Assembly: GCF_004664715.2 (NCBI RefSeq)
Contig: NC_051068.1
Location: forward strand, 130,344,716-130,408,715
Direction of reading: 5' to 3'
DNA: 64,000 bases
From: Peromyscus leucopus
Taxonomy: Eukaryota > Chordata > Mammalia > Rodentia > Cricetidae
Shown: one piece after another, positions 22,451-34,022 of the stretch
Layout of the letters: each line of letters opens with the position of its first letter
Position numbering within the stretch: the first letter of the stretch is position 1
Position numbers and translations under genes: made by a program
The notes under the pieces: generated by a model
Told to the model about the DNA's origin: nothing
The model's input: only the letters and a program-made list of their open reading frames with translations
The model's database searches: none

Positions 22451-23026
22451 ATACTTGGTGAATTAAAAAAAAAAAGAAAACAAGTAGCAGAAAGTTTGCC
22501 ACTCTTAGCAGAACTAAAGCACACTGTTAAGCATAGTCTGCAAGTATATTTTAATCATAATATATTAAGGCAGCTTAAAGGACGATCTTTTACTACTAAG
22601 TTGATGTTTTCTGGCTTCAAGTGACTCTGAGCTTCAGATGCCAGATGATATATGAGATTTAACCTTGGTGGAAAATTGCCATTTGTTACATTGTTCAGGT
22701 TAGTGTTTTATTCATGGAGGGATGGAGCTGCATGCTTTAGAAGCCAGCTCTCAGGACCTTTTAGAGCTCAGCAAGTTCACTTTGACCTTCATTGTGTTGC
22801 CTACCTTGGTTTTGTAGACAAGGCTAGACAAATCAAACCTGATAAACATCCTTAAGAACACTGTATCTCTAGTCTTCAAAAACGTGAATATTATGGGGCC
22901 TGGGCATAGGTAACAATAAGAAATGTGCTTAAGATCTGGGTTTGGGCACTGGAAAACAAAGTTCATGCTGTACAAGAGAAAATCATCAGGGCACATTTGC
23001 AAGATGAAAGGAGATTAAGGAGAAAT

Positions 23027-23531
23027 TGTTAGGGTCTGAGAGAAGCCCCCAAGAAAGACCAATAGTCATGTATGCAATTTAGCAAGTGTGTTTATTTATT
23101 TCCAACAGGCTGAGGTGGCAAAAATCGACCTGAAGGGAGGTCCAAGGCTCCTTTTAAGTGGAGTTAGGGGAATCCCAGGGAGGAAGGATTAGTCTGGGAG
23201 CTGATTGGTGGAAGTAAGATTAGTCTGGGAGCTGATTAGTTGGAGGCTGTAGTGGTTAAGGGTTTATTAGTGGTGGTGGGGTCTAGTGGCTAGGGGCTTG
23301 TTGATGGGAGGGTAGGAAAAGCTATCTTTAGCTAGGAGAAGGCTGGGGCATCTGCTAAGCCAGCAGAAGGCTAGGGGGCACCTGCTGATTGGTTGAACCT
23401 AAGTTGTGGTTTTCCTGAGAACTGCATGCTCAGCTCTGGCTGATTCTAGTGAACCAAAACTAAGGCCTGGTCCGTGTCAGGGCTGCAAGGGGTGCCTGTC
23501 ATGGCCCTGGCTTGGTCTCTTGTTCCTCTCA
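23027..23531 (-). mobile_element. Solo LTR, class I-like, TSD AAAT
   Basis: On the minus strand this is a 505-bp LTR with TG...CA ends, starting TGAGAGGAACAAGAGACC and ending CAGACCCTAACA. A 4-bp duplication AAAT flanks it (23023-23026 and 23532-23535), matching gamma-like integration. An AAATAAACACAC poly(A) region lies near 23090 (complement). A 28-bp near-duplicate TTAGTCTGGGAGCTGATT occurs at 23189 and 23219. No internal retroviral sequence is present. Confidence 0.82.
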
Positions 23532-24551
23532 AAATGACTACACATTCAGTGCATATCTAGTGCTATGACTTACAATGATGAAGAAGAGAATTCTACAAGG
23601 AATAATACTGTTGTAATTCAGAAAAAATTAACCTATGAACTCCACAGGAGATAATAATGAATACTATATCTCCAACTATGATCATTTAACTGTAAGTTAT
23701 GTAAAGAGACGATCCTTGTTAAGAATACTGTCCTGCTAAGATTGCAAGAGGAGAGGTCATTGTATTTTATTCTAAAATTGTTCTTCAAATTGTATATTTA
23801 CAAATTTACATATAGATATGTGTATGGACAGAGAGGAGAGGCAAAATAAACATCAAGGATACCAAAGTGGAAGAGGTGTGCATTTGCAGGGGTAATTTTT
23901 GTTTTTTGTTTTGATATTTTTGTAAATTGTTTTTCTAGGTGTGCAATTTAAAATATATGAACAGACCCACATAGAAAACAAAAACAAATAAATTCAGATC
24001 CGTCCCCCCACCCCATTCTCTGTCTCAAAAAATTACTTTGTGGGCATGAGGTCTGGGAAGTAACTGCTGTTTTTGTTTTGGTTCTGAGTTGGCTGTTTGG
24101 CCACATCTTGGAGTCTGCTGCAGAGTTTTGCTGAGGTTTTAGCTGCATAGTTCTTCAGGGCAAAGCCCTGAAGTGGCATTAGAACTCAGTGTCCAAGTTC
24201 AAGAATCTCTGATTACCACAGTTACTACTTGTTTTTGAATTTGATTGTTAATAGTCAAAGTGACATACTCCTAGAAGAGGAAAGATTTCACTCTTGATCT
24301 TAAGTAAGATATGTTGTTTGGTAAATGTAGAGAAAAAAAAAGTCAAAGAAAACAGAAAACCCAAGGGTCTCAAAACATTTTCACTTTTTTGTGTGTGCTA
24401 AAAATAGAAGAAAAATAGAAGCAGTGCTTCCCCACCTAAATATAGTTACCATGTTTTTTGTTTGTTTTTGTTAGAACTAAAACCAAGAAAAAGAAATGTG
24501 TATGGGAGCTATGAGAGTAATTGAAGAGAGCTAATTAACTTTTTCCTTAAG

Positions 24552-24613
24552 AGATAAAATGATGAAGGTCATGGATGAAAAAGAAAATGAGATCTTGAAG
24601 ATGATTACAGAAG
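24552..24613 (+). other. Candidate host exon (62 bp), unproven
   Basis: A pyrimidine-rich run and acceptor AG (TTTTTCCTTAAG) precede 62 bp that end in AGAAG followed by GTAAAG, a strong donor-like site. One frame is open throughout and reads DKMMKVMDEKENEILKMITE, a charged, helix-prone peptide of coiled-coil character. The other two frames carry stops. A 62-bp exon would be small, and splice-like pairs arise by chance in 64 kb. I cannot name a gene. Confidence 0.22.
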
Positions 24614-24719
24614 GTAAAGTGACTATCCATTAAGCTAATTATTCTTAAAGGAATCCTGAAATGCAGATTAGGTTGCTGTAAACAGGAAAAGGAACTAGAA
24701 ACAAAGTAACCAAAAGAAG

Positions 24720-25188
24720 GTGGGGGGAGGCAAATTCCCTGTTCCCAGGGTAGGAGTCACATCCAGGAAGCTGTTCTGACCTTGGTCTTAAAGCTAGGAG
24801 TGAAGAATTGTGATACCTCAGTAAAACCCCCCACTCTATCCCCTACAGACAAAGAGAAGCTTAAACCAGGATTCCTAAGTGTAGATAAGAACTTAGACCC
24901 CTTTTCCCCAGGTGGCTGTATCTGCTACTGGGACTTTGGAAAACACAGTCAGGATATTCGACCAAAAGACTAAAAAGGGAGGCGGGTTAAAATAAATTAT
25001 ATGGTCTGTGCCTTTAAGAACTAGCCTCACAAAGAAAGGGGAGTGCTCCTTCCAACCTCCCTGCTGTGAGTGAGAGATTTAGAAGAGCCTCCCTGGAGGC
25101 TTGTATACTTAGACAACACCTTACTTTTGCATTCTGTACCTAAAGTCTCCAGTGGCAGCTTTGGGGACTGTGATCTAGGCACAACAAG
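24720..25188 (+). mobile_element. Class I LTR-like segment (first of a pair)
   Basis: The 3' part carries an R/U5-like layout: GCCTTTAAGAACTAGCCTCAC, CTTGTATACTTAGACAACACC, TTTTGCATTC, ending GATCTAGGCACAACA. The same layout recurs at 25498-25686. The upstream region is weakly defined, so the start is approximate. Confidence 0.5.
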
Positions 25189-25193
25189 ACTCT

Positions 25194-25686
25194 CACTCTA
25201 TTGTCTCAAAGGGGGGCCTTAGACAAAGATATCTCAATATAGATAGACCCAGGCCAGTTTCAAGTCCCCAGAAATGATGGCACCAGCCCCAGGAACAAAA
25301 GAACAGAGTCAGGATGTCTGATGGTAACCAATTAACCATGAGATGCCCCTCTCCAGAGATAACATGACCTGACCCCAGAGAGAAGTTGTAAAACTCCTGA
25401 CAAGGAAAACAGACAAGCTAGAATAAGATAAAGTCCAGGCCCCGGGAAAAACTGGACCAATCAAGGGTGGACCCATACTAACCCCCTCCCCTCTAAGAAA
25501 TTTTATGGGTTTTGCCTATAAAAACTAACTTCCCCAAGAAAGAGGTACTCCTCCCTGCCTCACTGTATTGGGTGTAGGAATGAGTCCCTGTCTAGACTTG
25601 TATCTGCAGAATAAACCTTGCTGTTGCATTCTGGACATCTAAGGTATTGGGTAGTCTCTTTGGGGGTTCACAATCTGGGCATAACA
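25194..25686 (+). mobile_element. Class I LTR-like segment (second of a pair)
   Basis: This starts near TGTCTCAAAGGGGGGCC and ends ATCTGGGCATAACA. It has GCCTATAAAAACTAAC (TATA-like), ACTTGTATCTGCAGAATAAACC with an AATAAA poly(A) signal, and TGCTGTTGCATTCTGGAC, the order expected of U3-R-U5 in an ERV1 LTR. It sits only a few bases from the related segment at 24720-25188, with no internal region between. No TSD is visible. Confidence 0.6.
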
Positions 25687-26910
25687 GAATCACCAGTAAA
25701 ACACCAGTAAAAAAGTACCACTGCTGTTCCTGGTTCCCTCAACTTAACTACAGGGTACAGACTCTACAGTTTATTGGTAAAATCCCCTAAGAACATATCT
25801 GAAGAGTTGCTGGGCAAGCCTGAGGGTGACAAAACAGTGGTGGGATGCATTTGCTGAGTGTGCCCAAAATTGTGGGGATATGACTTGGGCAGAACAGCTA
25901 GAATGTAGCAAATTAAGATGAGATAATAAATGTGACAGTAAACTGATCTTAGGCCCAGCAGAGACACTCATAAAATTTCCAGCTCAGCGTAAACACTGGG
26001 GAGATATTTTTTTCTGCCTGTTTCAAATGTCTGGATTCACTGAGTGCAATATCCACTGTAGAATAATTCTCAAGGTGTTGTCAAGGGGGAATATGTAGAA
26101 AAACTATCAAAGATTTGAAAGAAGAAAAGGAAAGGATAGTGAAAGAGGAAAGATTTTTTTCTTTTATTTTAATTTATGTATGTTAGAGGCATTAAAAAAG
26201 AACAAAGAGCAAGCTCAGTCAGCTTGTGTCACAAATCAACAGTGTCTGGTCACCATCAGGCCTTCAGGTAGGATTCTGCACTACCATTGGGAGTTCTTCT
26301 ACAGTAATACAACAAGAGTGATCTCAACTGAGCCAAAATGTGAAGAACAGGAGTGCTTTCTCCAGAAGACACTCCCTTCTGAAAACGGAACCTCCATATG
26401 AAGCCACTGTGTCGCCCCTGGATTTGCCCAAAAGGAACTGAAGTTGATATGAGAAGCCTGCATACATATTTCTGTGGTAGTGTTTGCAATAGCAAACAGA
26501 TAAGAAAATGTGGGAACAATGGCCACAAAAGATGACATCATGTCATTTATAGGAAAAATATGACCTGCCACATAAGCATGACAAAAAGCAGAAAGAAAAG
26601 CTTCACACATTCTCTCTCTTATTTAATACTAGAACTAAAGAAAAGAAAGGCAACCTGAAAGTAGTAGAGTGACTTCCAAGAGTGTTAGTAGACTAGGTTG
26701 GAGGATAAAAGGAAAGGTAAGAAGGGCAGTCAGAGGTGTACAATCCAAGCTAGTGTATGAGTGACACAGTGAAACCTAAAGATAAATAGTAATTCTATTT
26801 ATATTAGAAAATGTATTGTTACCAAATACTACCACTTAAAGCAGCACTCTGAGCTGTTCAAGTGATATGCAGAATGCAGTTTTGCAGTCTTAATGGACAC
26901 ACTGTGCACA
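25687..26910. other. No gene recognised
   Basis: I see no named element. The overlapping opposite-strand frames at 25764-25971 and 26180-26610 have no protein motif and no splice context. Confidence 0.5.
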
Positions 26911-26914
26911 GAGA

Positions 26915-27055
26915 TGGTGCTTTGTTTTGTTTTCTGAAAATAGTGTCTCACTCTGTAGCCCAGGAAGTTCTTGCACTCATAGCAATCCTCCTGCTTCAGC
27001 CTTCCAGGTACTGGGATTATAGGTGTGAGCTCATCTCCCATGATGGTGACTGCCT
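26915..27055 (-). mobile_element. Old B1 SINE
   Basis: On the minus strand the B1 order is visible through AATAGTGTCTCACTCTGTAGCCC, AGTTCTTGCACTCATAGCAATCC, CTGGGATTATAGGTGTGAGC. It is strongly diverged. Confidence 0.65.
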
Positions 27056-27099
27056 TTTCTTGTTTCAGGCTACCTGCTCTTCAACTTCAGTTACCTGTT

Positions 27100-27398
27100 T
27101 GTAACATGAATCTTGAAGGGTCTTATTAATTCAAAACATGGGAGCCAGATATTGGGGTGAACACTGAAAGATCAGAGAAACAGAACAAGCCACAGCTAAC
27201 CTCACCTCACCAATCCCTCAGCTGATCTTGTTTCCACGAATCCTCAGACTGGAAGCCTCTGTGTCCTCATCTGAATCTCAGCTGTATTGCTGCTAAAAGC
27301 CTAAAAGCTTAACAAGTTCCTGGTCTTCACGCCTTATATACCTTTTTTTTTTTCAAGGCAAACTTTATTTATTAACATACAAATGAAATATCACCACA
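27100..27398 (-). mobile_element. Internally deleted LTR (family of 2212-2728)
   Basis: It begins TGTAACATGAATCTTG, continues with ATTGGGGTGAACACTGAAAG and CAAGCCACAGCTAACC (shared with 2212 and 9050), and ends AATATCACCACA like the 8998 copy. The middle, including the B1-like part, is missing. Flanks CCTGTT (27094-27099) and CCTGGT (27399-27404) match at 5 of 6 bases, a likely decayed TSD. Confidence 0.7.
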
Positions 27399-27436
27399 CC
27401 TGGTAAATTCTGGGAGTTAGTAGGATAAGAACAATG

Positions 27437-27525
27437 CCTCCCGCCCTCTCTCCTCTCTCCTCTTCTCTTCTCTTCTCTTCTCTTCTCTTCTCTTCTCTTC
27501 TCTTCTCTTCTCTTCTCTTCTCTCT

Positions 27526-27574
<49 letters not shown>

Positions 27575-27705
27575 CTCTCCTCTCCCCTCTCTCTCCTTTC
27601 TCCTCTCTCTCTCCTTTCCTCTTCTCTCTCTTTCCTCTCCTCTTCTCTTCTCTCTCTCACTCTCTCTCTCCTCTCCCCCCTCTCTCCTCTTTCTCTCTCA
27701 TACAG
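27437..27705. repeat. CT-rich compound microsatellite
   Basis: A tandem CTTCT pentamer run (about 27460-27520) is followed by (CT)n/(TC)n (about 27520-27571) and a long imperfect pyrimidine tract. The long open frames on both strands (SLSLSL and REREER proteins) are artefacts of the dinucleotide repeat. Long pure pyrimidine strands can form triplex DNA. Confidence 0.95.
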
Positions 27706-27765
27706 AATTGAGCCTAGTGCCTCACACACACCACGTTACTACTGAGCTTCATCCTTCGAATTCTT

Positions 27766-27860
27766 TTCTTTTTTGAGGAGCCTTACAAAGTTGCCCAGGA
27801 GCTCTTTAACTCAGTATATCCTCCTGCCTTAGTCTCCTAAATAGGATTTCAAGACTTCAC
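27766..27860 (-). mobile_element. Old B1 fragment
   Basis: The minus-strand order is still readable: TTTTTTGAGGAGCC, AAAGTTGCCCAGGAGCTC, CTCCTGCCTTAGTCTCCTAAAT. Highly diverged. Confidence 0.5.
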
Positions 27861-28041
27861 TTTCCTGCTACATTCTTTCAAACTTTCTCTATCGAAGGAT
27901 AAGTCCTATTTTGGCTTTTTAAAAGCAGCTTATCCTGGAGCTTTCACAACATTCAGCACATTCAGCAAAATACCTACTGGGGAAGTTAAGGCAGACAGTT
28001 GCAGTTCCTGATTAAACTTTTTCACCAAGGCTAAGTCTACC

Positions 28042-28509
28042 TGTTGGGGAATATCTTTTTAAGGTGTGTTACTTTTGTTTATGTTGCATTTGTTTAACTC
28101 TGGGAAGCTGTGTTACTTTACCTGTCTAAAACACCTGATGGTCTAATAAAGAACTGAATACCCAATAGCAAGGTGGGAGAAATGATAGGCAAGGCTGCAA
28201 GGAAGAGAGAAGAAATAGAAGGACAAATCTGGAAGGAAGTAGCCAGAAAAGGAGGAGGACTCCAGGGGCCAGCCACCCAGCTACACAGCAAGCTATGGAG
28301 TAAAAGCAAGATTTACAGAAGTAAGAGAATGGGAAAATCCCAGAGGCAAAAGGTAGCTGGGATAATTTAAGTTAAGGAAAGCTGGCAAGAAACAAGCCAA
28401 GTTAAGGCTGGTCATTTATAAGTGAGAATAAGCCTCTCTGCGTGTGATTTATTTGAGAGCTGGGTGGCAGGTCCCCCAAAAGAGTAAGAGTAAGAAATAA
28501 CCAACAACA
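28042..28509 (+). mobile_element. Solo LTR, class II-like, TSD TCTACC
   Basis: The 468-bp LTR starts TGTTGGGGAATATC and ends CCAACAACA, with perfect 6-bp duplications TCTACC at 28036-28041 and 28510-28515. It shares the GTGTGTTACTTTTGTTTATG, TCTAATAAAGAACTG (AATAAA) and GAGAGCTGGGTGGCAG regions with the LTR at 1654-2128. A 65-codon frame inside it is incidental. Confidence 0.9.
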
Positions 28510-28515
28510 TCTACC

Positions 28516-31500
28516 ATGTCTGAATTTCCCAGGCTAAACTGTGACTTCTTTTTCTCACTGCAGACACTTTTACATCATAGTATAAACAATAGTAATAGCT
28601 GCTGGTAATGGTTCAACATCTGTCTGTTCTCATGGACATAATATCCTTACCCTTAGTCTGTTCTTTTGTTCTCTTCCCTCCCAGCCACAGAATTAGTGGG
28701 AACAACCCACCTCTAGACAAGGTATTGAATAGAACTTGATATGTTTGTGTCTGAAGTTGGGAGGTGGAAAACCTACTTACTTCTAGAGCCTTCATCTTAG
28801 TGAGTTTAAGGAATGTGTGGCAATTAATCAATAAACCTACATTAAAAAGTCTTGAAAATACTAAGTATGAGGTGCATTTCATTATTCTCATTGTTTACCC
28901 AGGAAAAGAGAAAATTAAAAATATGTATGGCAGAAATAAGAGGCTTAAGACTAATATAAGATTATTGATAAATGTCTTCCAAAATAATTGCAATTAGTGA
29001 TCAAGTGAGAAGTGAGAACTTGAATTCACATAGGAAAGAAAAAGCTCACAGCAAACCTATGCTAGTGGTGTAATAAGTATATGCCTTTCCAAGGACAACT
29101 CTGCTCCCATTCTTTTCTAATTCACCACCAAGAAAATGATGTGTGAATACTTCAGTTGTGAAATATGTTTAGCAAATACATTTGCCTTTGTTGCTCATTA
29201 TACAGAGACCAGGGATTTGTAGACAAAAGGGTCATAGCTTTGAACATGAAAATGTCGTGTAAACTTTATTATTCCTGAAGTATAAATAGATTTAAGTAAC
29301 AGGAAAAGATTTTATGTAACTAGCAATATTTTTCATGTGTTACTTAAAATACACATTTAATTAAAACAGGATAGACCCTAATGCCTGAGGGGTTGCAAGG
29401 TTTTCTTTCCCAAGGACATGGAAATATTGCCTGTGTGTAGCAATCACTCACATCCTTTTACTAGGAAGAAAATATTAAGGTATTGATTCCTGAAATAGAT
29501 TCAACAGTCTAAACCATTTACTTTTTAATCTTGTCAGTAGATATCTATGATTTCAAAGTATATGTGCATATTATCTTCTGTGGCAATGCTTAATTCTTCC
29601 TGGTACATTATTGTTGTCTGAACAAAGAATGATTAACTCAAAATTTATAACTCACATAATTTTATTTCAGATTCCTTAATAACCTGTTTCTCTGTGCTTT
29701 CCATTCTTAAAACTTATTTTATGTAGTTATGATATCATGACACATAGTAGAAATCTCAGGAAACAAAATAACTATTATATATATAATATATAATATAAAA
29801 TATATAATATATAATATAAAATAACATATATATGCCTGTATATAGGAAAACAGGAAAGAAATTCTTCATATTCTTGTAGAATATGGAGGGCTAAGATGAT
29901 CAACTAATAAGAGTGAAATATCTCTCTGTAAAGTGCTAATGTTGATGTTGAGCCTACCAAACAGCTGAGGGCCAATTGCCCAACATGCAAAATCATGCTT
30001 TTGGTGTCCTTGGTTACTAAGGAGCTTTGGAGTAGTTGTTTGCCAGAAAGAAAATATTCAGCCAATATTTTGAAAATAAATCTGGAAAATAACAAGTTTC
30101 CTGCTGAGTCAGAGACCTTTTCAGTTATCTTGAATAAAGTTCATATGGAAATTATTATATTTTAACCCCAGATACTTTTAATTGGTTTCTTATCAGAAAA
30201 AGGGAAATCTGCCACATTCTATTTTTTAACCACAGATGTTTTTCCTGTTCATAGTCTTTATATCTATCAATTAGCTTGCTAGAAAAAAAATTACTAAAGT
30301 GAACCATGATATCAATAAAAAATAAAAATAATTTGTAAGATGAACATCATTCATTCTATAATTATTAGTTTCTTGATCCCAAATAAGTCCCTTAACTTGA
30401 CTCAATCTTTTTTTACCCTCTAATCTGCAAAACAGGGGAAATGCTAATTGATAATGACTGTCTAAAACGACATTTTGGGGAACACTGTGAAGAAATTTTA
30501 GATTTACTAAAGAAACATTATATAAACAAAATATAGTATTTTCCAGAGTCATTAATAATATAACCTCCTTGTACAACATTAAATATATTTAAAAAATAGA
30601 AAGAGAATGTTGGGTGCTATATTGATTTAGCTGTGGATTCACTGAAAAGCAAGATAAAACATGAGCCTTCTGGTCAGAGGGCATCACACACAATGAAGGA
30701 AAGTTTTCATCTTGAAAAAGTTCATCAAGAACTTTGTTCTTTGGCAAAGGACACAAATAAATGAGTGTATCTCTGAGAAACTCCTTGCAGGTTTTCAGGA
30801 ACTGTAAAGAATAAATTTAAACCACTGCTGTTTTCATGATTACAAATTGCTGTTAACATATTTCAAGAACATCGACCCAAAAATGTTTTGCCCCAAATTG
30901 AGGGTATGAAGGAAATATGACAATGTTTCTAAGCAACTAGCTCTTAAAATGAGATATTAAAGAATGGTCATGAGAGTTGTAGACAAAGCCACTATAGATT
31001 TCAGACTCCAGGAACTTAATTACCTCATATGTTAAATTCATCCATTTTTCTTATTTGTTGGGAGGCCTTGATAGTCAGAGGTTGCACTCTATAATGGCCT
31101 GGCAGCTCTCTCCAAAGTTGGACAACATGACAGACTCCCTCAGTGAGATTTCCTGTTCTCTACCTGCCCTTATCTCAAGGCCTGAAGGACTTACCTTATC
31201 TGAAAGCTGTCTCTAAGCCTAGATACCTGATTTATCTCTAGCATGACCCTTGGCACAGTTTCCTGCTTGAAGTTTTCCCCTGCTGCACATATGGTAACTA
31301 AGACTTTTACTAGGAGCTTTGCTATAGGACCGTTGTTCTGCCACATACGAAGCCTTATGATAGGAGCATGGGGTAACTAACCAGAGGGTAATAGCATTAT
31401 TTGCCTAGCTGCCTTTCAGAGGAGCAGTGGAAAATCAGAAGGAAGATAGAATTCTATGAGATTAAGGAGAACTAAATAGAGGCTGAAGGGTTACTATTGA

Positions 31501-31620
31501 CTAAATGTATGAGTGAAAGTATAGGAAATATTTTCCAGAATATTTTACAATTTCTAGATGAGAGCAAAGAACTGAAATGAACAACATGCTGGACAGAGCC
31601 AGAGCAGATTCTTAAAAAGT
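28516..31620. other. No gene recognised; mostly unique-looking AT-rich sequence
   Basis: I see no repeat I can name over most of this 3.1 kb, and no supported exon. At 29775-29835 there is an AT-only tract with repeated ATATATAATATATAATATAAA units. 31060-31400 has a less AT-rich block of unknown origin. Confidence 0.5.
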
Positions 31621-31627
31621 AAAGATG

Positions 31628-31725
31628 GTCAAAGCCAGGCACAATGCTGCACCCTGTAATGTCAGCACTTTTGAGTGTGAGGCAGGAGAATCCTGAGATC
31701 AAGGTCAGCCTGTGCTAGACTAAAG
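31628..31725 (+). mobile_element. Diverged B1/B4-type fragment
   Basis: The order is GCCAGGCACAATGCTGCACCC, GTCAGCACTTTTGAGTGTGAGGCAGGAG, AAGGTCAGCCTGTGCTAGAC, the body of a 7SL-derived monomer. The head and tail are missing. Confidence 0.6.
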
Positions 31726-32950
31726 TCCATGTGTGTAGATAATGAGGTTGATGAGAAAGTGAATTACTCAAGCTGATTATGGTTTTAATGCTGGTAGTTC
31801 ATTTTCACCTAAGATTATAAAGTTTTAGGTGCCCTATCCCTGGATTGACTTCAGAAGTATCATTTATTTGTATCAATTCCCTCTGTTTTTCCATGTCACT
31901 AATGAATCACAAAACCCTCCTCCATGGTACGGGACTATAAGATGTATTCCCTGTTTCCAGGAAATAATGCAAGCCGTGTAGAAATGTATCCTAAAAGTAT
32001 ATGAGATGATCAAAGGGAGAATAATAGAATTCTCAGTAGGGACAGCCTATTTCCAGTCTATGGTTTACATGATTATGCAAACACTTCAAATTGAAACAAG
32101 TCTAAAAGTCATTGCCCAGCATTAACACTCTGTAGGATCAACAGAGGTATTTTTCAGAGAGGTCATTTCCTTGCCACTATCCCTTATATTTGCTTCTGCT
32201 TCCTCCTTTCCTTCTGGCATTAAGTCTAGCAAGGGATCTGGAGAATCTTGCCATGTTGTATCTGTGATCTCAGACTTCCAAGTTGTAAGGCTGTGATAAA
32301 TGCACACCTTGCTTTTGTCACTTAGTTGGGGGATCCCCCAACTTGACTGACTCCATCTCAGTGTCTGCTTCCTAGGAAACCCAGCCTGCAAAAGATCTCT
32401 TCACACCACCACAGACTTCTCTGTAGGATAAGACCTTGGACTCAAATAAAAATAATAGAGCCTATTGAAACAAATAAATGTCATGCATAAAGATTCCAGT
32501 ATACTTAAATGCATTCTGAGTTAAAACTAGAGATTTGTATTTAGAAAGCATCTTCTCAGCCCAAATTACTCTGAGGTGCCTGGTGAGCTCAGGGATATTT
32601 ATCATATTCATGACTTGGTGAGATGGTATGCAGGTTCCCAAGTTTCTAGCAGGAGGAAATGGAGGAGACTGTCATTTGCAGAACATCCTGTCCCCAGTGG
32701 TGCTGAATCACTTGAAACTCCCAACACCTGTGCAGTTTCCCCTAAGGCTTCTCTCTCACAGTCAGAATTCAAGATGTTGTAGTGCTGAGACAGGCAATAA
32801 GGAGAGCCTACTGAGTCAGAAAACCACAAATAATTGCTGGAGCCTCTGGAAATATAGCACTTCCGATCAAAATCTTGTCTACTTTGAGTAGAAATGAGTC
32901 CTTTACTCTGAATTACTTGAGGAAGGTAAGGTATTTATGGGAATGCAAAA
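31726..32950. other. No gene recognised
   Basis: Unique-looking sequence. A minus-strand open frame of 89 codons at 32122-32391 (SEITDTTWQDSPDPLLDLMPEG and so on) lacks any recognised motif. It may derive from an ancient repeat, but I cannot name one. Confidence 0.45.
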
Positions 32951-32957
32951 GAGTCTG

Positions 32958-33660
32958 AATTTTTTTCTCTTTCTCCCTTTTATTGAAAATAGTTTTTTCT
33001 CACATAATATATCTTAATTATGGTTTCACCTCCCTCTAATCCTCCTAGTTTCTCTCCATGCCCCTTTCCATCTGATTTATCCCCTTTCTGCCTCTCATTA
33101 GAAAATATACAGGTTTCTAAGGGACAATAATAAAATAAAACAAGACAAAAATTAACACACTAGAATAGGTTTAAAAAAAAAAACCAACAACAATACAGAA
33201 AAGGAAAGACGCAAAGAGAAGGCACAAACAACAGAGACCCACTCATTCACACACTCAGGAATTCCATAAGAACACTAAACTGGGAACCATAATAAAACAC
33301 ATAAATAATGTATGGTTTAAAAAAAGAGAAGAAAAATGCACATATAAATAAAATAAAAATTAATTTAAAAAATAAAGTAAAATAAAAATTAAAGTTAGAT
33401 AGAAGGAAGAGGAAAAGCCCTGATATTACATTATGAGACAAGAACCATCCAAAGATATAGTTGAATCCATTTTCTGTTGGGAATTTACTGCTGGGCATTC
33501 AGCTTTCCCTTAAGAGTAGTTTGTTTCTCCAGTGAGAGTCCCTTGAAGGAAATTAAATTTGCATTTGCAAGTGCTTATCAATTGATGATTGCTTCTGGGT
33601 TAGGTATGGGAGCATGAATCCATTTCTCCCTTAAGTCCTAGGACCCTTTCTGGTGCAGGC
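32958..33660 (-). mobile_element. L1 3' UTR fragment (Lx-like)
   Basis: Antisense L1 tail features include CCCTTTTATTGAAAATAG, TATCTTAATTATGGTTTCACCTCCC and, further in, GAGACCCACTCATTCACACACTCAGG. The same order recurs at 63285-63620. An A-rich track at 33299-33390 disturbs the interior. No coding part is present. Confidence 0.7.
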
Positions 33661-33675
33661 CCAGTGTATGGTCCC

Positions 33676-34022
33676 TGTAGGCAGAATTTCTCTGTGTCTT
33701 GGCCCCTACTCCCAAATAACCATTCAGGGACTTATCATTAATTATAAATGCTTGGCCAATAGTTCAGGCTTGTTACTAGCTAACTCTTACATTTAAGATG
33801 AACCCATATTTCTTATCTGCTCTCTGCCACATGGTGATAACTTTTCTTGACATGGCATGTTCATCTTGATTCTTTCTGCATCTCTCACAACTCCTGAGAT
33901 TCTGCCCTTCTTTCCATTGTTCTCTCTGCCCCCCAAATCCTGCCTAGCTATCCACCAATCAGCTTTTTATTAACAACGAGAGCAACATATTTCACAGTGT
34001 ATAGAAGGATTACTCCGCAGCA
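33676..34022 (-). mobile_element. 3' LTR of a minus-strand class II-like ERV
   Basis: On the minus strand the 347-bp LTR begins TGCTGCGGAGTAATCC and ends AATTCTGCCTACA. Immediately outside its start, the plus strand reads TTTCCCCCTTTTTG, the complement of a polypurine tract, so internal retroviral sequence continues to the right and this is a 3' LTR, not a solo LTR. The LTRs at 34793-35142 and 46571-46930 are the same or a close family. No TSD was found on the outer side. Confidence 0.85.

Noticed and set aside
24782..24973. 63-codon plus-strand frame near the LTR pair
   Set aside because: It lies in LTR-like sequence and shows no protein features.
27391..27745. Overlapping long open frames (about 100 codons) on both strands with SLSLSL and REREER repeats
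   Set aside because: They are translations of CT-rich simple sequence. No start context, no protein family, and both strands are open because the repeat lacks stops.
29775..29835. AT-only tract considered as a matrix-attachment or origin-like element
   Set aside because: Simple low-complexity repeats explain it. Nothing else points to an origin.
32122..32391. Minus-strand 89-codon frame without repeats, considered as a host exon
   Set aside because: No splice-like borders and no recognised motif. Perhaps an ancient repeat, but I cannot support either view.
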